From Methanobacteriota archaeon (lineage in GTDB: Archaea; Thermoplasmatota; Thermoplasmata; Thermoplasmatales; Aciduliprofundaceae), in assembly GCA_013154005.1 (NCBI GenBank), contig JAADDK010000024.1, positions 1 through 50,308 on the forward strand: DNA of 50,308 nucleotides, read 5' to 3'. Each line of letters begins with the position of its first letter. The stretch's first letter is position 1. Below, piece after piece: positions 1 to 8,508 of this stretch. The position numbers were made by a program, and so were the translations under genes. The notes beneath the pieces are model-generated. The model did no database searches. It saw only the letters and a list, made by a program, of their open reading frames with translations, and had not been told where the DNA came from.

Positions 1-140
1 GCTCGTGCGATGGGTTTACTCGCAAAATTCTTTCAGAATTTTTCTCGTCCCACCCCCCGCACTCGCTACGCTCATTTGGGGAGTTGACATTCGCCTATCG
101 GTTCATATCCCACCACCCGGTATCCCTTCGGGTTCTAACT
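1..140. other. GC-rich non-coding left edge
   Basis: No convincing gene was seen here. The segment lies downstream of the minus-strand transporter. It is richer in C and G runs than its neighbours and holds two small hairpins: the AT-rich one at 24-42, and a CCC-TTC-GGG one around 124-132 just past the transporter stop. It may be the edge of a dispersed intergenic repeat or a transcription-termination region. Neither can be tested within this window. Confidence 0.4.
24..42. repeat. 8-bp perfect inverted repeat with 3-nt loop
   Basis: AAAATTCT (24-31) and AGAATTTT (35-42) pair perfectly around a TTC loop. On the plus strand the stem is followed by further T residues, so it could act as a hairpin plus U-tract terminator for a gene to the left of the window. 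Archaeal termination relies mainly on T tracts, so the hairpin itself may be incidental. Confidence 0.45.
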
Positions 141-1346
141 TTACTCTCTCTGCCGTGCATTTCTCTTTGTTATTTTTATGTAGCCCATTATGCTCACCGT
201 GTACAGGGTCATGGCAATTACGAACGGAAGGTACACGTATATTGTTATCAGCAATGCGGATATAAACGGGATGAAAATTGATATGGTGCGCTCAACAGTG
301 GATATGGAGCCGAAGAACGTGCCTCTTTTTTCCCTGGGTATGGTTCTGTAAAGCAGAGAACGATGAACCGGGAACCATAGCACGTTTCCGGCGGTGAGGA
401 ACACGATTGCCGCAAATACTGGTATAATGCTTTTTAAGTATCCGGCAAGTATGAACATGCCCTGTCCGAGCATGAAAAGGAGCACGCCTATCACGAGCCA
501 GTTTCTTGAGTTTACTTCTTTATTTTTTAAGATGTTGCCCATGAGTATGGTGACTGCCGAGTTCATAACCTCTAAAAGCATAAGCGTGAAAAATGAATAT
601 TTAAGGAGGAGCAACACGAAATACGCCAGCACGAGGGTGGGTATGAGCGATTCTGCAAGCAAAAGGCATATTTCGATGGCAAAAATTGAAAAAAATGCTT
701 TTGCAATCCGAAATTTGTTTTTGGATTTTTCTACTTTGAATCGCGCCTCTTTTATTTCGCCGATTCGGCTGTGTATGTATGCAATCATCAGGAGATTGCC
801 CGCCGCCAGCCCTAAAAACAGGTATCTGTACGCAAGCAACGATGGAAATACATAACTCAGCACAAAACCCATGATGGGAAACGCCAGTCCCTGCACGTAT
901 TCCGGGATTATAATATGGTACAGAAACGCTTTTTCACGAATCTCTTCCGGAAATGCGTAATGCTCGTATGTGGGATAGATTGGGTAGAATATCGTTCCGA
1001 ATTTCATAACGGTCAGGCCTATCAGAAGAATGAGAGAAGTGTACGGTCCGGCGGCCAGAAATATTATGAGATATCCTAAGAATTCGAGAAAATGAATTAC
1101 ACTCATCGCTATTCTGGCTCCCAGCGCGCGGTCAAGGAGCTTGCCCACAATTAATGGCCCAGATGCCACTATTATATTCACGAGGGTAAACAGCACGCCT
1201 AACTGGAGAACAACATACCCGGACATGAACAGGTACATTATCAGCGCGTACTCACCAATCATCAACGGTGAGCCAAGAGCGTGCATCATGATGTAATTTT
1301 TAGCATCTTTCGGCAGGTCCCTGAACCGCAGGTTCTTTGATTGCAT
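141..1346 (-). CDS. MFS-type multi-pass transporter, substrate unknown
   Basis: A 401-residue polytopic membrane protein with about 10-12 hydrophobic segments and short basic loops, the usual length of a major facilitator superfamily permease. A charged loop after the second segment (GKLLDRALGAR) recalls the MFS loop 2-3 motif in degenerate form. A second basic loop (REKRGTFFG) sits in the last third. The ATG at 1346 is preferred over a longer frame opening at 1388, because the shared TATA element at 1387-1402 would otherwise lie at the codon itself. The gene is divergent from the PAPS-reductase-like gene. Substrate cannot be inferred. Family is fairly secure, function is not. Confidence 0.72.
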   Translation of the reverse strand: MQSKNLRFRDLPKDAKNYIMMHALGSPLMIGEYALIMYLFMSGYVVLQLGVLFTLVNIIVASGPLIVGKLLDRALGARIAMSVIHFLEFLGYLIIFLAAGPYTSLILLIGLTVMKFGTIFYPIYPTYEHYAFPEEIREKAFLYHIIIPEYVQGLAFPIMGFVLSYVFPSLLAYRYLFLGLAAGNLLMIAYIHSRIGEIKEARFKVEKSKNKFRIAKAFFSIFAIEICLLLAESLIPTLVLAYFVLLLLKYSFFTLMLLEVMNSAVTILMGNILKNKEVNSRNWLVIGVLLFMLGQGMFILAGYLKSIIPVFAAIVFLTAGNVLWFPVHRSLLYRTIPREKRGTFFGSISTVERTISIFIPFISALLITIYVYLPFVIAMTLYTVSIMGYIKITKRNARQRE

Positions 1347-1386
1347 TATCCCCACTTTCCTGAAATGAGAGGAGATAATCAATGGC

Positions 1387-1402
1387 AACTATATATATGA
1401 TA
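1387..1402. promoter_or_regulatory. Shared TATA element of a divergent gene pair
   Basis: An ACTATATATATGATA-like, nearly symmetric TATA sequence lies between the two divergent start codons. It is about 30 nt upstream of the plus-strand ATG at 1429, giving a nearly leaderless transcript. It is about 45 nt upstream of the minus-strand ATG at 1346. One TBP site could serve both directions. Confidence 0.5.
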
Positions 1403-1428
1403 GCCACACTTCGCAGAATATTCCCGGC

Positions 1429-2727
1429 ATGGCCAAAACATATAAATCCCGCATACGATTGTGGCACGTGGAAATTGGATACTGTCCCAGATGCAATGTG
1501 CCTGTGCGCGGTGAAAAATGTGAGCTGTGCAATTCGCGGCCCCGCCCCCTGAGATTTCACGATATGGGTGATATTCGGCCGGCCAGTGCGCACGAGCGAG
1601 AGCTTTTTATCTCACTTATTCCCAGAGATGCGAGAGGCTATTTTAAAAGGCGCATTATACTTCTGGCACGACAGCCGGGACTGGATTATCGCAAGGACGT
1701 GTATGTGGACGGCTACAAGGTTGGCATTATGGAATACGCTCACAGAGATGGCTGGCACTGGCGCTTCATACCCACGGGCAAGGGCGCCGCACTGCTTTTG
1801 AATTTTGCAGAGCCGGAATTCACGCTCCGCACTGCAGGACATCTTAAAGGTAAGAAGATTCAGAAGGAGATAAGCGGAGAATGGGCACTTTTCCGTGCCG
1901 GCAATTGTGCAGGTGTGGCGGTACGCACGCCCTCCGGTGTCAAGGTGAAAGATATATTCTGCCATGCTGTAAAGCCCGCAAAGAAATCGCAACTGGAAGA
2001 TGCGGTCCGGGCCAATGTCTCTTATCTGGAGAAAATTGAGAAAAAAGCGGTATCCATGATAAAGCATTCAGGCGCAAAGTATGTGGCGTTCAGCGGCGGA
2101 AAGGATAGCGAGGTTGCCCTGTATCTTGCGCACCTTGCAGGTGTGAAAAAAGCCATTTACGCGAACACCGGGCTGGAATTTCCTGAGAGCTCGCGATTCG
2201 TTAAAAAATTCGCCGATTTTCTGGGTGTAGAGTTAATTGAAGTTCGTCCTGACCGCGGATTCTGGGACGTTGTGGAAGAGAAAGGCATACCCACCAAGGA
2301 AAATAGATGGTGCACAAAGCATCTTAAGCTGGCGCAGCTGAGCAAATTTCACGGCGTTCTGGTGGACGGCACGCGCAGGTACGAGTCGTTTGGAAGAATG
2401 CGTCGCACGCGCACCGCAAAGCTTGGCAACTTGAAGCTCATATATCCGATACTCGACTGGCTCGCGCTGGACGTGTGGCTCTACATACATTATCGTGGCC
2501 TGCCGTACAATCCTCTTTATGATATGGGCTATGAGCGCATTGGCTGCTATATGTGCCCTTCCATGCTCAACGCGGAGTTTCACAATATGCGAAGCACGCA
2601 TCCTGAACTGTTTAAAAGATGGTACGAGTATCTGCGGAAGCAAGGATTCACGCATGACGAGATAATGGATGGTGTCTGGCGCTGGAGCGAGATGCCCGCG
2701 AAGCTTAAAGAGATACGCAAATCTTAA
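1429..2727 (+). CDS. Zinc-ribbon PAPS-reductase-like PP-loop protein
   Basis: 432 residues. The N-terminus has a zinc ribbon with C19, C22, C31 and C34. A middle region (about 45-190) has no motif I can name. From about residue 215 there is a PAPS reductase/ATP-PPase-type nucleotide-binding fold with the PP-loop SGGKDS at 222-227. C295, C373 and C376 in the catalytic half could hold a metal or iron-sulphur cluster. Archaeal proteins of this design are usually annotated as phosphoadenosine phosphosulfate reductase family. The reaction is not established, and sulphur transfer or nucleotide activation are as likely as sulfate assimilation. No other sulfate-assimilation gene is nearby. The ATG follows a TATA box by about 30 nt with no ribosome binding site, so it is probably leaderless. 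Confidence 0.82.
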   Translation: MAKTYKSRIRLWHVEIGYCPRCNVPVRGEKCELCNSRPRPLRFHDMGDIRPASAHERELFISLIPRDARGYFKRRIILLARQPGLDYRKDVYVDGYKVGIMEYAHRDGWHWRFIPTGKGAALLLNFAEPEFTLRTAGHLKGKKIQKEISGEWALFRAGNCAGVAVRTPSGVKVKDIFCHAVKPAKKSQLEDAVRANVSYLEKIEKKAVSMIKHSGAKYVAFSGGKDSEVALYLAHLAGVKKAIYANTGLEFPESSRFVKKFADFLGVELIEVRPDRGFWDVVEEKGIPTKENRWCTKHLKLAQLSKFHGVLVDGTRRYESFGRMRRTRTAKLGNLKLIYPILDWLALDVWLYIHYRGLPYNPLYDMGYERIGCYMCPSMLNAEFHNMRSTHPELFKRWYEYLRKQGFTHDEIMDGVWRWSEMPAKLKEIRKS

Positions 2728-2752
2728 TACTGATTTGACATACCCAAAAACT

Positions 2753-4492
2753 ATGATACGACAGCCCATAGTTAGCGTGCTTGGTCATGTTGATCATGGC
2801 AAGACCACGTTCCTTGATAAGATTCGCGGCACTTCAATCGTGAAGAGAGAAGCGGGGGCAATTACGCAGCATATCGGCGCCACCGAGGTGCCCATCGAAT
2901 CCATTTATCGCATTTGCGGTCCTCTTATGAAAGGCAAGAAATTCCGCGTGCCCGGATTGCTGTTTATAGACACGCCGGGACATGAGGCGTTCACCACGCT
3001 TCGCGCTCGTGGTGGCGCTCTGGCGGATATCGCCGTGCTGGTAATTGATATAAACGAGGGTATAATGCCCCAGACGATTGAAAGCATAAACATACTGCGC
3101 AGGTACAAGACGCCGTTCGTAATCGCCGCGAATAAAATCGATTTAATTTACGGGTGGAAAGACGCTGAGGATATGCCGTTCATTTTAGCCATTCAGAAAC
3201 AGAAGGAGAGGGTGCAGCAGGCGTTGGACGAGAAAATATACGCAATCGTGGAGAAACTGTACGAGCATGGATTTTCCGCTGACAGATATGATCGCATCAC
3301 TGATTTCACCCAGAATATAGCGATTCTTCCAGTAAGTGCAAAGAAAGGTATAGGCATCGCGGACGCACTTCTCATACTGGTCGGGCTGGCGCAGAGATTT
3401 TTAGAAGAGAGCCTGCGCACCGAAGACGGCCCGGGCGAGGGCACCGTGCTGGAAGTTAAGGAAGAGAGAGGACTGGGCAAGACCATTGATGTAATTCTTT
3501 ATTCGGGCACTATGCGCAAGGGAGATACCATCGTGGTGGGCAGCAGTTGCGAGCCGATAGTAACGAAGATAAAGGCGATACTCAAACCGAAGCCTCTTGA
3601 CGAGATGCGGGACCCCCGGGACAGGTTTATGAGCGTGGACGAGGTACACGCTGCCGCGGGCATAAAAATAGCCGCTCCGAATCTGGAGAATGCACTGGCC
3701 GGCGCGCCGGTGATTGTAGCCAATGATAATATTCTGGAAGTGGTTAAGCGTGTCAGGCAGGAGACGGGCATACACATTGAGACACAGGAAGAGGGCGTGG
3801 TTATAAAGGCAGATGCTCTTGGCTCTCTGGAGGCCCTTGCTTACGAGTTGAAGCAGGAGGGTATTCCCATCAAGAAAGCGGATATCGGAGACATAAGCAA
3901 GCGAGATATAATTGAAGCTCAAACAATAACCAATCCTCTTTACCGGGTGATTCTCGGATTCAATGTTCGTGTTCTGCCGGAGGCGGAGCGCGAGGCGGGT
4001 AAGGTTGATATGTTCATCAACAACGTGGTTTACAAGATAATCGAGGATTATAAGGAATGGTTGAAGAAAAAGAAGATGGAAATGGAGAAGGAGAAAAGAA
4101 TGGAGCTCACTTTTCCCGGCAAGTTCAAGATTCTCCCCGAGTATATTTTCAGGTTGAGCAAGCCCGCCATCGTCGGGGTTCGCGTTCTTGGCGGCCGCAT
4201 TCGCGTGGGTCAGCGCATATTGCGTGAAGATGGTCGGGTGGTTGGACGCATAAAGAGCATACGAAAAGGCGAGAATAACGTTGATGAGGCAATAATGGGC
4301 GAAGAGGTGGCTGTGGCCATCGAGGGCGTGACCATTGGCAGGCAGATGAAGCCCGACGAGATTTATTATATTGATATTCCTGAGGAAGATGCTCGCAAGC
4401 TGTTCCGCATGCAGCTGAGCTATGAGGATAAGGAGGTTCTCAACGAAATTGCCAGAATAAAGAGAAAAGAGCGCTCCTTCTGGGGTCTTTAA
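2753..4492 (+). CDS. infB: Translation initiation factor aIF5B (IF2 family GTPase)
   Basis: 579-residue GTPase that promotes ribosomal subunit joining and initiator tRNA placement. The G1 loop GHVDHGKT is at 11-18. The G3 DTPGHE box and the G4 NKID box follow in order. Then come a beta-barrel domain II, an alpha/beta domain III (roughly 335-440) and the C-terminal barrel that binds initiator tRNA. The length matches archaeal aIF5B, which lacks the long eukaryotic N-terminal extension. The ATG at 2753 starts the family-typical N-terminus. In-frame codons upstream at 2669 would overlap the preceding gene by 59 bases and are rejected. An AT-rich TTAATA about 25 nt upstream, and the lack of a ribosome binding site, suggest a leaderless mRNA. 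No intein is present. Confidence 0.96.
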   Translation: MIRQPIVSVLGHVDHGKTTFLDKIRGTSIVKREAGAITQHIGATEVPIESIYRICGPLMKGKKFRVPGLLFIDTPGHEAFTTLRARGGALADIAVLVIDINEGIMPQTIESINILRRYKTPFVIAANKIDLIYGWKDAEDMPFILAIQKQKERVQQALDEKIYAIVEKLYEHGFSADRYDRITDFTQNIAILPVSAKKGIGIADALLILVGLAQRFLEESLRTEDGPGEGTVLEVKEERGLGKTIDVILYSGTMRKGDTIVVGSSCEPIVTKIKAILKPKPLDEMRDPRDRFMSVDEVHAAAGIKIAAPNLENALAGAPVIVANDNILEVVKRVRQETGIHIETQEEGVVIKADALGSLEALAYELKQEGIPIKKADIGDISKRDIIEAQTITNPLYRVILGFNVRVLPEAEREAGKVDMFINNVVYKIIEDYKEWLKKKKMEMEKEKRMELTFPGKFKILPEYIFRLSKPAIVGVRVLGGRIRVGQRILREDGRVVGRIKSIRKGENNVDEAIMGEEVAVAIEGVTIGRQMKPDEIYYIDIPEEDARKLFRMQLSYEDKEVLNEIARIKRKERSFWGL

Positions 4493-4530
4493 ATCTCATT
4501 AACATTTCTGCTTTTTAATGCTAAGTAAAA

Positions 4531-4540
4531 TTAATATATT
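4531..4540 (+). promoter_or_regulatory. TATA box of the beta-helix surface protein gene
   Basis: TTAATATATT lies about 40 nt before the ATG at 4577, which predicts transcription from around 4560 and a short leader. That leader holds the GGTGAG ribosome binding site at 4566-4571. A T-rich stretch just before it (around 4505-4517) may end aIF5B transcription. Confidence 0.5.
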
Positions 4541-4576
4541 TCTTTTTGCATTCATTGACAAGGGTTGGTGAGTGTT

Positions 4577-6556
4577 ATGAATATTAGAGCTCTGGTAGTA
4601 TTCGCGATGCTTGCATTTGTGGTGAGCGCGTCGTTTAGTGTGGCAGGTGGGGTACACCAAAGCAATTCTCAGAGATACGGGGTGGGCTATGCCGCTCATA
4701 CTCCGATACGCATAAACAATAACACGGATTTTACAGCAGCCAACGGTGTTGTTGCCGGTAATGGCTCAGAATCCAGTCCCTATGTGATTTCTGGGTGGGA
4801 TATAGATGCCCATGGTGCCGGAGTGGCAATTTATATCGGCAATACAACTGCTTACTTTGTGGTACGCGATTCTGTAGTGTACAATACCACATATCATGGA
4901 GAATACGATGACGGAGTGGGTATCGAACTGTATAATGTGAGTAATGGGATAGTGGAGAATAACACATGCCATGACAACTATATGGAGGGAATATACATCT
5001 ATCTCTCCGCGAATAACACCGTTGAGGATAATACATGCGATAACAATGGTATTGGAATTGCGCTTTATAAGTCGGAGCACAATATTATTAAAAACAACAC
5101 GTGTGCAAATGAGGATTGGCACGGCATATATATTGGGTTTTCTGGCTGGAACGCACTGTACAGCAATGCGCTTATTAAAGCAGGTATAACTCTGTATGGC
5201 TCAGAAATTACATTTGCCACGCAAACCATACCTGAAAATAACACTGTAAATGAAAAGCCGGTAATCTACCTTACAGGTAATCAAAATAATGCCACGATAA
5301 ATTCCGGTGCGTTGGGTGAACTGATTCTGGGAAATGCAAGCTGGCTTGCGGTGGCGAATATAACTATCTTCAATGGCTCAGATGCGATTATCATTGGCTA
5401 TTCTTCACATTTATTTATCCATGATGGCAATTTCAGCAACAATAGTGGTGATGGGTTATTTATGATGAACTCTACAAGTATTGTGATTGAAAATAGCTCA
5501 TTTAACGGCAATAACGAAGGAATGTGTATGTATTTTTCAAGAAACATCACAATCAAAGATAATGTACTGCGCTCAAATGCGCTGGGAATGGATTTAGACG
5601 GTATCAGCTACAGTAAAATTGTAAACAACACCTGTGAGAATAGCGATGATGATGGTATTGCAATGTTTTACTCTGATAATAACACGATAGCGGATAATGT
5701 GCTCAACGGTAATGAATGGGACGCAATAGAGATGGATTCTTCTTCCAATAACACGATTCAGAACAACGTGGGCAACCACAGTCTGGTGAACGGGCTGGGA
5801 ATGAGCGCTTCAAATAATAATAGAATCCTGAATAATATCTGGGGCCATAATGAGAAAGGCGTGTTTATGAATGCCTCCTGCGGAAATATTTTGATGGGAA
5901 ATCTGGTGGCAAATAACGGCGATGGTGTGTATTTAGATGCGGATTCCCGTGAAAATCTGATTTACAACAATTCTTTTTATTACAATCACAACAGTGGCGA
6001 CAGGTTCTCTATCTCAACCATACAGGCCTACGATGCCAGTGGTGCCAATTTCTGGAACACTTCCACGGAGGGTAATTACTGGCTGGACTGGGCCAATAAC
6101 AATGACACCAATGATAAAAATAACGATGGCATCGTGGACTGGCCATACGCACTTGGCGGCGGCAAAGTGAAGGATTACTATCCGCTCAAGAACGCCACAC
6201 GCTTGCTCATGCCCACAGCGCCAACCAACCTTCATGCTTATGTTACTTCGAGTTATGTCAATCTTACATGGGCCGCACCAGCGTATCCCGGAACTCCTCC
6301 ACTGCTCAATTACAAAATATACAGAAACGGCACGCTCATAGCCACGGTACCCGCATCGCAGCTCTGGTACAAAGACACGGGCGTCTCTTCAGGGCAGAAC
6401 TATTCATATTACATAACAGCGGTGAACGCTGCGGGAGAGAGCCAGAACAGCACGGTGGTGCAGATAACTGTGCCCGAACCGGTGCCGGAATTTGGCGGCT
6501 GGAATTTCATACTGCTGTTTGCTGTGTTTTTTGCGGTGTATATGAGAAAAAAATAA
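4577..6556 (+). CDS. Secreted NosD-like beta-helix protein with FN3 domain and C-terminal anchor
   Basis: 659 residues. A signal peptide (residues 1 to about 25) precedes a short N-terminal module. A long array of parallel beta-helix (PbH1/NosD-type) repeats of about 22 residues follows, rich in N-N-T and N-x-C turns (roughly 100-510). A fibronectin type III domain lies near 550-640, and the C-terminus PEFGG plus hydrophobic stretch plus RKK is a membrane anchor resembling archaeosortase-type PEF/PGF tails. The cysteines within the helix recur at turn positions. Such proteins are cell-surface carbohydrate-binding or structural proteins; the ligand is unknown. The ATG at 4577 is chosen because GGTGAG lies 6 nt upstream; TTG 4565 and GTG 4568 are in frame but poorer. 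Asn-Xaa-Ser/Thr sites are abundant, fitting N-glycosylation. Confidence 0.85.
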   Translation: MNIRALVVFAMLAFVVSASFSVAGGVHQSNSQRYGVGYAAHTPIRINNNTDFTAANGVVAGNGSESSPYVISGWDIDAHGAGVAIYIGNTTAYFVVRDSVVYNTTYHGEYDDGVGIELYNVSNGIVENNTCHDNYMEGIYIYLSANNTVEDNTCDNNGIGIALYKSEHNIIKNNTCANEDWHGIYIGFSGWNALYSNALIKAGITLYGSEITFATQTIPENNTVNEKPVIYLTGNQNNATINSGALGELILGNASWLAVANITIFNGSDAIIIGYSSHLFIHDGNFSNNSGDGLFMMNSTSIVIENSSFNGNNEGMCMYFSRNITIKDNVLRSNALGMDLDGISYSKIVNNTCENSDDDGIAMFYSDNNTIADNVLNGNEWDAIEMDSSSNNTIQNNVGNHSLVNGLGMSASNNNRILNNIWGHNEKGVFMNASCGNILMGNLVANNGDGVYLDADSRENLIYNNSFYYNHNSGDRFSISTIQAYDASGANFWNTSTEGNYWLDWANNNDTNDKNNDGIVDWPYALGGGKVKDYYPLKNATRLLMPTAPTNLHAYVTSSYVNLTWAAPAYPGTPPLLNYKIYRNGTLIATVPASQLWYKDTGVSSGQNYSYYITAVNAAGESQNSTVVQITVPEPVPEFGGWNFILLFAVFFAVYMRKK

Positions 6557-6636
6557 AAAGCGTTTTCTCTTCTTATTTTTGAGCAATTGGGGTGAAATAA
6601 TTAAATATTCCAATTTCATTAGCAAACGGTGACGGT

Positions 6637-8001
6637 ATGGCATTAAACGATACGCTGGACCGGTTTTTCAAAATTAGTGAACATGGCTCAACTGTGAGAA
6701 CTGAAGTTATCGCGGGTTTTACGACATTTATGACTATGGCTTATATCATTTTTGTGAACCCGGCGATTCTGAGCAATACGGGCATGCCCTTTGCCCCGCT
6801 GGTGACCACAACTGTGCTTTCGGCAGCGCTGGCAACTGTGATTATGGGACTGTATGCAAAAAAGCCCTACGCGCTCGCTCCGGGTATGGGATTGAACGCG
6901 TATTTTACCTATACTGTGGTGCTTACCATGGGCTACACATGGGAGGTTGCCCTTGCTGCTGTGTTTATTGAGGGTTTGATTTTCATTGCGCTGTCGGTCA
7001 CAAATGTTCGCTCTCTGGTGGCTAACTCATTTCCCAGAAATTTGAAGTATTCTATAGGTGCGGGTATTGGACTGTTTCTATCCATAATCGGACTGGAAAA
7101 TGCTCACATTGTGGTGAAGGACCCGGCCACTCTTGTGACCATGGGTAATCTTCTCGCTCCCGATGCTCTGGTGGCCATAATAGGACTCGCAATTACAATA
7201 GTGTTTTTTGTAAATAAAATCAAAGGCGCACTGCTCTGGGGCATACTTGCTACCACGGGCATTGCAGTGGTGTGGAGCATGCTGGACCCGCATGCAGCCT
7301 CCGTGCTCTATCCTTCAGGGTTCTCGCTGCCTTCCTCGCCCGTATCGCTCCCTGCCTCGCCTGCGCCAATCGCTATGCATATGGACTTCTCCGGACTGAT
7401 GGCTGCGGGGGCGCTTGGGGTGATATTCGCATTTTTGATGGTGGATTTTTTCGACACTCTCGGCACCGTCACCGGGCTTTCTGCGAAGGTCGGAGACCTG
7501 GACGAGAACGGGAATATTCCGAAGAAATCGCTTACCAGAATGCTTCTTACCGATGCCCTTGGCACAACTTTCGGCGCGATGCTCGGCACGTCCACGGTGA
7601 CCACGTATATTGAAAGTGCGTCCGGTGTTGAAGAAGGTGGCCGTACCGGGCTGACGAGCGTGGTTGTTGCCTCGCTGTTTCTTTTAGGTCTCTTTATAAC
7701 GCCCATCGTGGGGCTGGTGCCCGCAGCCGCAACCGCGCCCGCGCTCGTGCTTGTGGGCCTTTTCATGCTTTCAAACATGGCCAATGTGGATTTCAATGAT
7801 TACACAGAGTTTATACCTGCATTTCTGACGCTGATTGCCATGCCCTTTACGTACAGCATATCCAACGGTATAGGTGCGGGTGTGATTTCCTATGTTCTCG
7901 TTAAGCTCGCAACGCGGAGATACAAAGAAATAAGCGTGGTGATGTACGCACTGGCCATAATTTTCGGGGTGTACTTCATCTGGATGTCCATTTCCCATTA
8001 A
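6637..8001 (+). CDS. AzgA-type (NCS2) purine base permease
   Basis: 454-residue polytopic permease of the hypoxanthine/guanine/adenine branch of nucleobase:cation symporters. Recognisable family blocks are the N-terminal RTEVIAGFTTFMTMAYI region, APGMGLNAYFTY in TM3, the DFFDTLGTVTGLS block around residue 272, and the TSTVTTYIESASGVEEGGRTG block near 324-344. The length and about 12-14 membrane segments match the family. It probably imports purine bases for salvage, coupled to an ion gradient. GGTGACGGT directly precedes the ATG, and a TTAAATATT TATA box lies near 6600. A T8 tract directly follows the stop. Exact purine specificity cannot be told. Confidence 0.92.
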   Translation: MALNDTLDRFFKISEHGSTVRTEVIAGFTTFMTMAYIIFVNPAILSNTGMPFAPLVTTTVLSAALATVIMGLYAKKPYALAPGMGLNAYFTYTVVLTMGYTWEVALAAVFIEGLIFIALSVTNVRSLVANSFPRNLKYSIGAGIGLFLSIIGLENAHIVVKDPATLVTMGNLLAPDALVAIIGLAITIVFFVNKIKGALLWGILATTGIAVVWSMLDPHAASVLYPSGFSLPSSPVSLPASPAPIAMHMDFSGLMAAGALGVIFAFLMVDFFDTLGTVTGLSAKVGDLDENGNIPKKSLTRMLLTDALGTTFGAMLGTSTVTTYIESASGVEEGGRTGLTSVVVASLFLLGLFITPIVGLVPAAATAPALVLVGLFMLSNMANVDFNDYTEFIPAFLTLIAMPFTYSISNGIGAGVISYVLVKLATRRYKEISVVMYALAIIFGVYFIWMSISH

Positions 8002-8009
8002 TTTTTTTT
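8002..8009 (+). terminator. T8 tract after the permease gene
   Basis: Eight consecutive T residues immediately follow the permease TAA, a typical archaeal intrinsic terminator. On the other strand this is where RNase P RNA transcription must also end. The short T run CTTTTAA on the minus strand just past 8021 could serve that. Confidence 0.6.
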
Positions 8010-8020
8010 AAAAGATGAGT

Positions 8021-8457
8021 GGGCCAAGTGCCAGGAGTAAGCCCCCTTCTGTTATGAGGGGCACCCGTGGTTCCCCCTTCAAACCCCTCCCTCAGGGGAA
8101 AGGGTTGAGGGAGAAACCGTAGGTGCCTCCCCACTGGCGGCATCCGACTATGCGTCCCACCTGCGCCTCGTCGGGCAACTCACAGGCGCGGCTTGGACTT
8201 GCTCCGCCGGGGTCGGCCGTTTCATCAAATCTCACGGGAACGTCATCCGCAGGGAATCATTCTGCCCCGTGAGCTGTGGCGTTTCTGCTCCGTTGCCGTC
8301 CCTCTCGAGACCTCTGCTTGTGCAGAGCCGGCTGCCCGATGGAGGGGGGACTTTCCTCAGGAAGGGACACCTGCAGTTTCCCTTTCCAAACCCTTCCCTT
8401 TCGGAATTTAGGGCCGCAGGTATCCGCATCCCGTGGCCGCCCTCTGGCTCTTGGCCC
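8021..8457 (-). ncRNA. rnpB: RNase P RNA
   Basis: Catalytic RNA that removes tRNA 5' leaders. Read on the minus strand, the 5' end GGGCCAAG (8457-8450) pairs perfectly with the 3' end CTTGGCCC (8028-8021), and a further GCCAG/CTGGC extends this P1 helix after one mismatch. Conserved region I, GAGGAAAGTCCCCCC, lies at 8358-8344. Conserved region V, ACAGAAGGGGGCTTA, lies at 8052-8038. Conserved-core-like GGCAGAATGATT and AGTCCAAGC segments sit between them in the expected order. The length of about 437 nt is within the archaeal range. A TATA box 18-27 nt upstream of 8457 fits the predicted 5' end. Short open frames across this segment are spurious. The exact 3' end may differ by a few bases. 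Confidence 0.95.
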
Positions 8458-8474
8458 GAAAAAACATGAGATAG

Positions 8475-8484
8475 AGTATTTAAT
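8475..8484 (-). promoter_or_regulatory. TATA box for rnpB
   Basis: ATTAAATACT on the minus strand is centred about 23 nt upstream of the predicted RNase P RNA 5' end at 8457, the standard archaeal TATA-to-start spacing. It lies in the 51-base gap after the coiled-coil gene, so rnpB has its own promoter. Confidence 0.65.
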
Positions 8485-8508
8485 GTTTTTCTCGTAGAGT
8501 AAAAAAAG

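Noticed and set aside
8193-8497. Several 65-73-residue frames on both strands between the permease and the coiled-coil gene
   Set aside because: They lie inside or over the RNase P RNA gene, whose P1 helix and conserved regions I and V are evident, and they have no ribosome binding site or family match.
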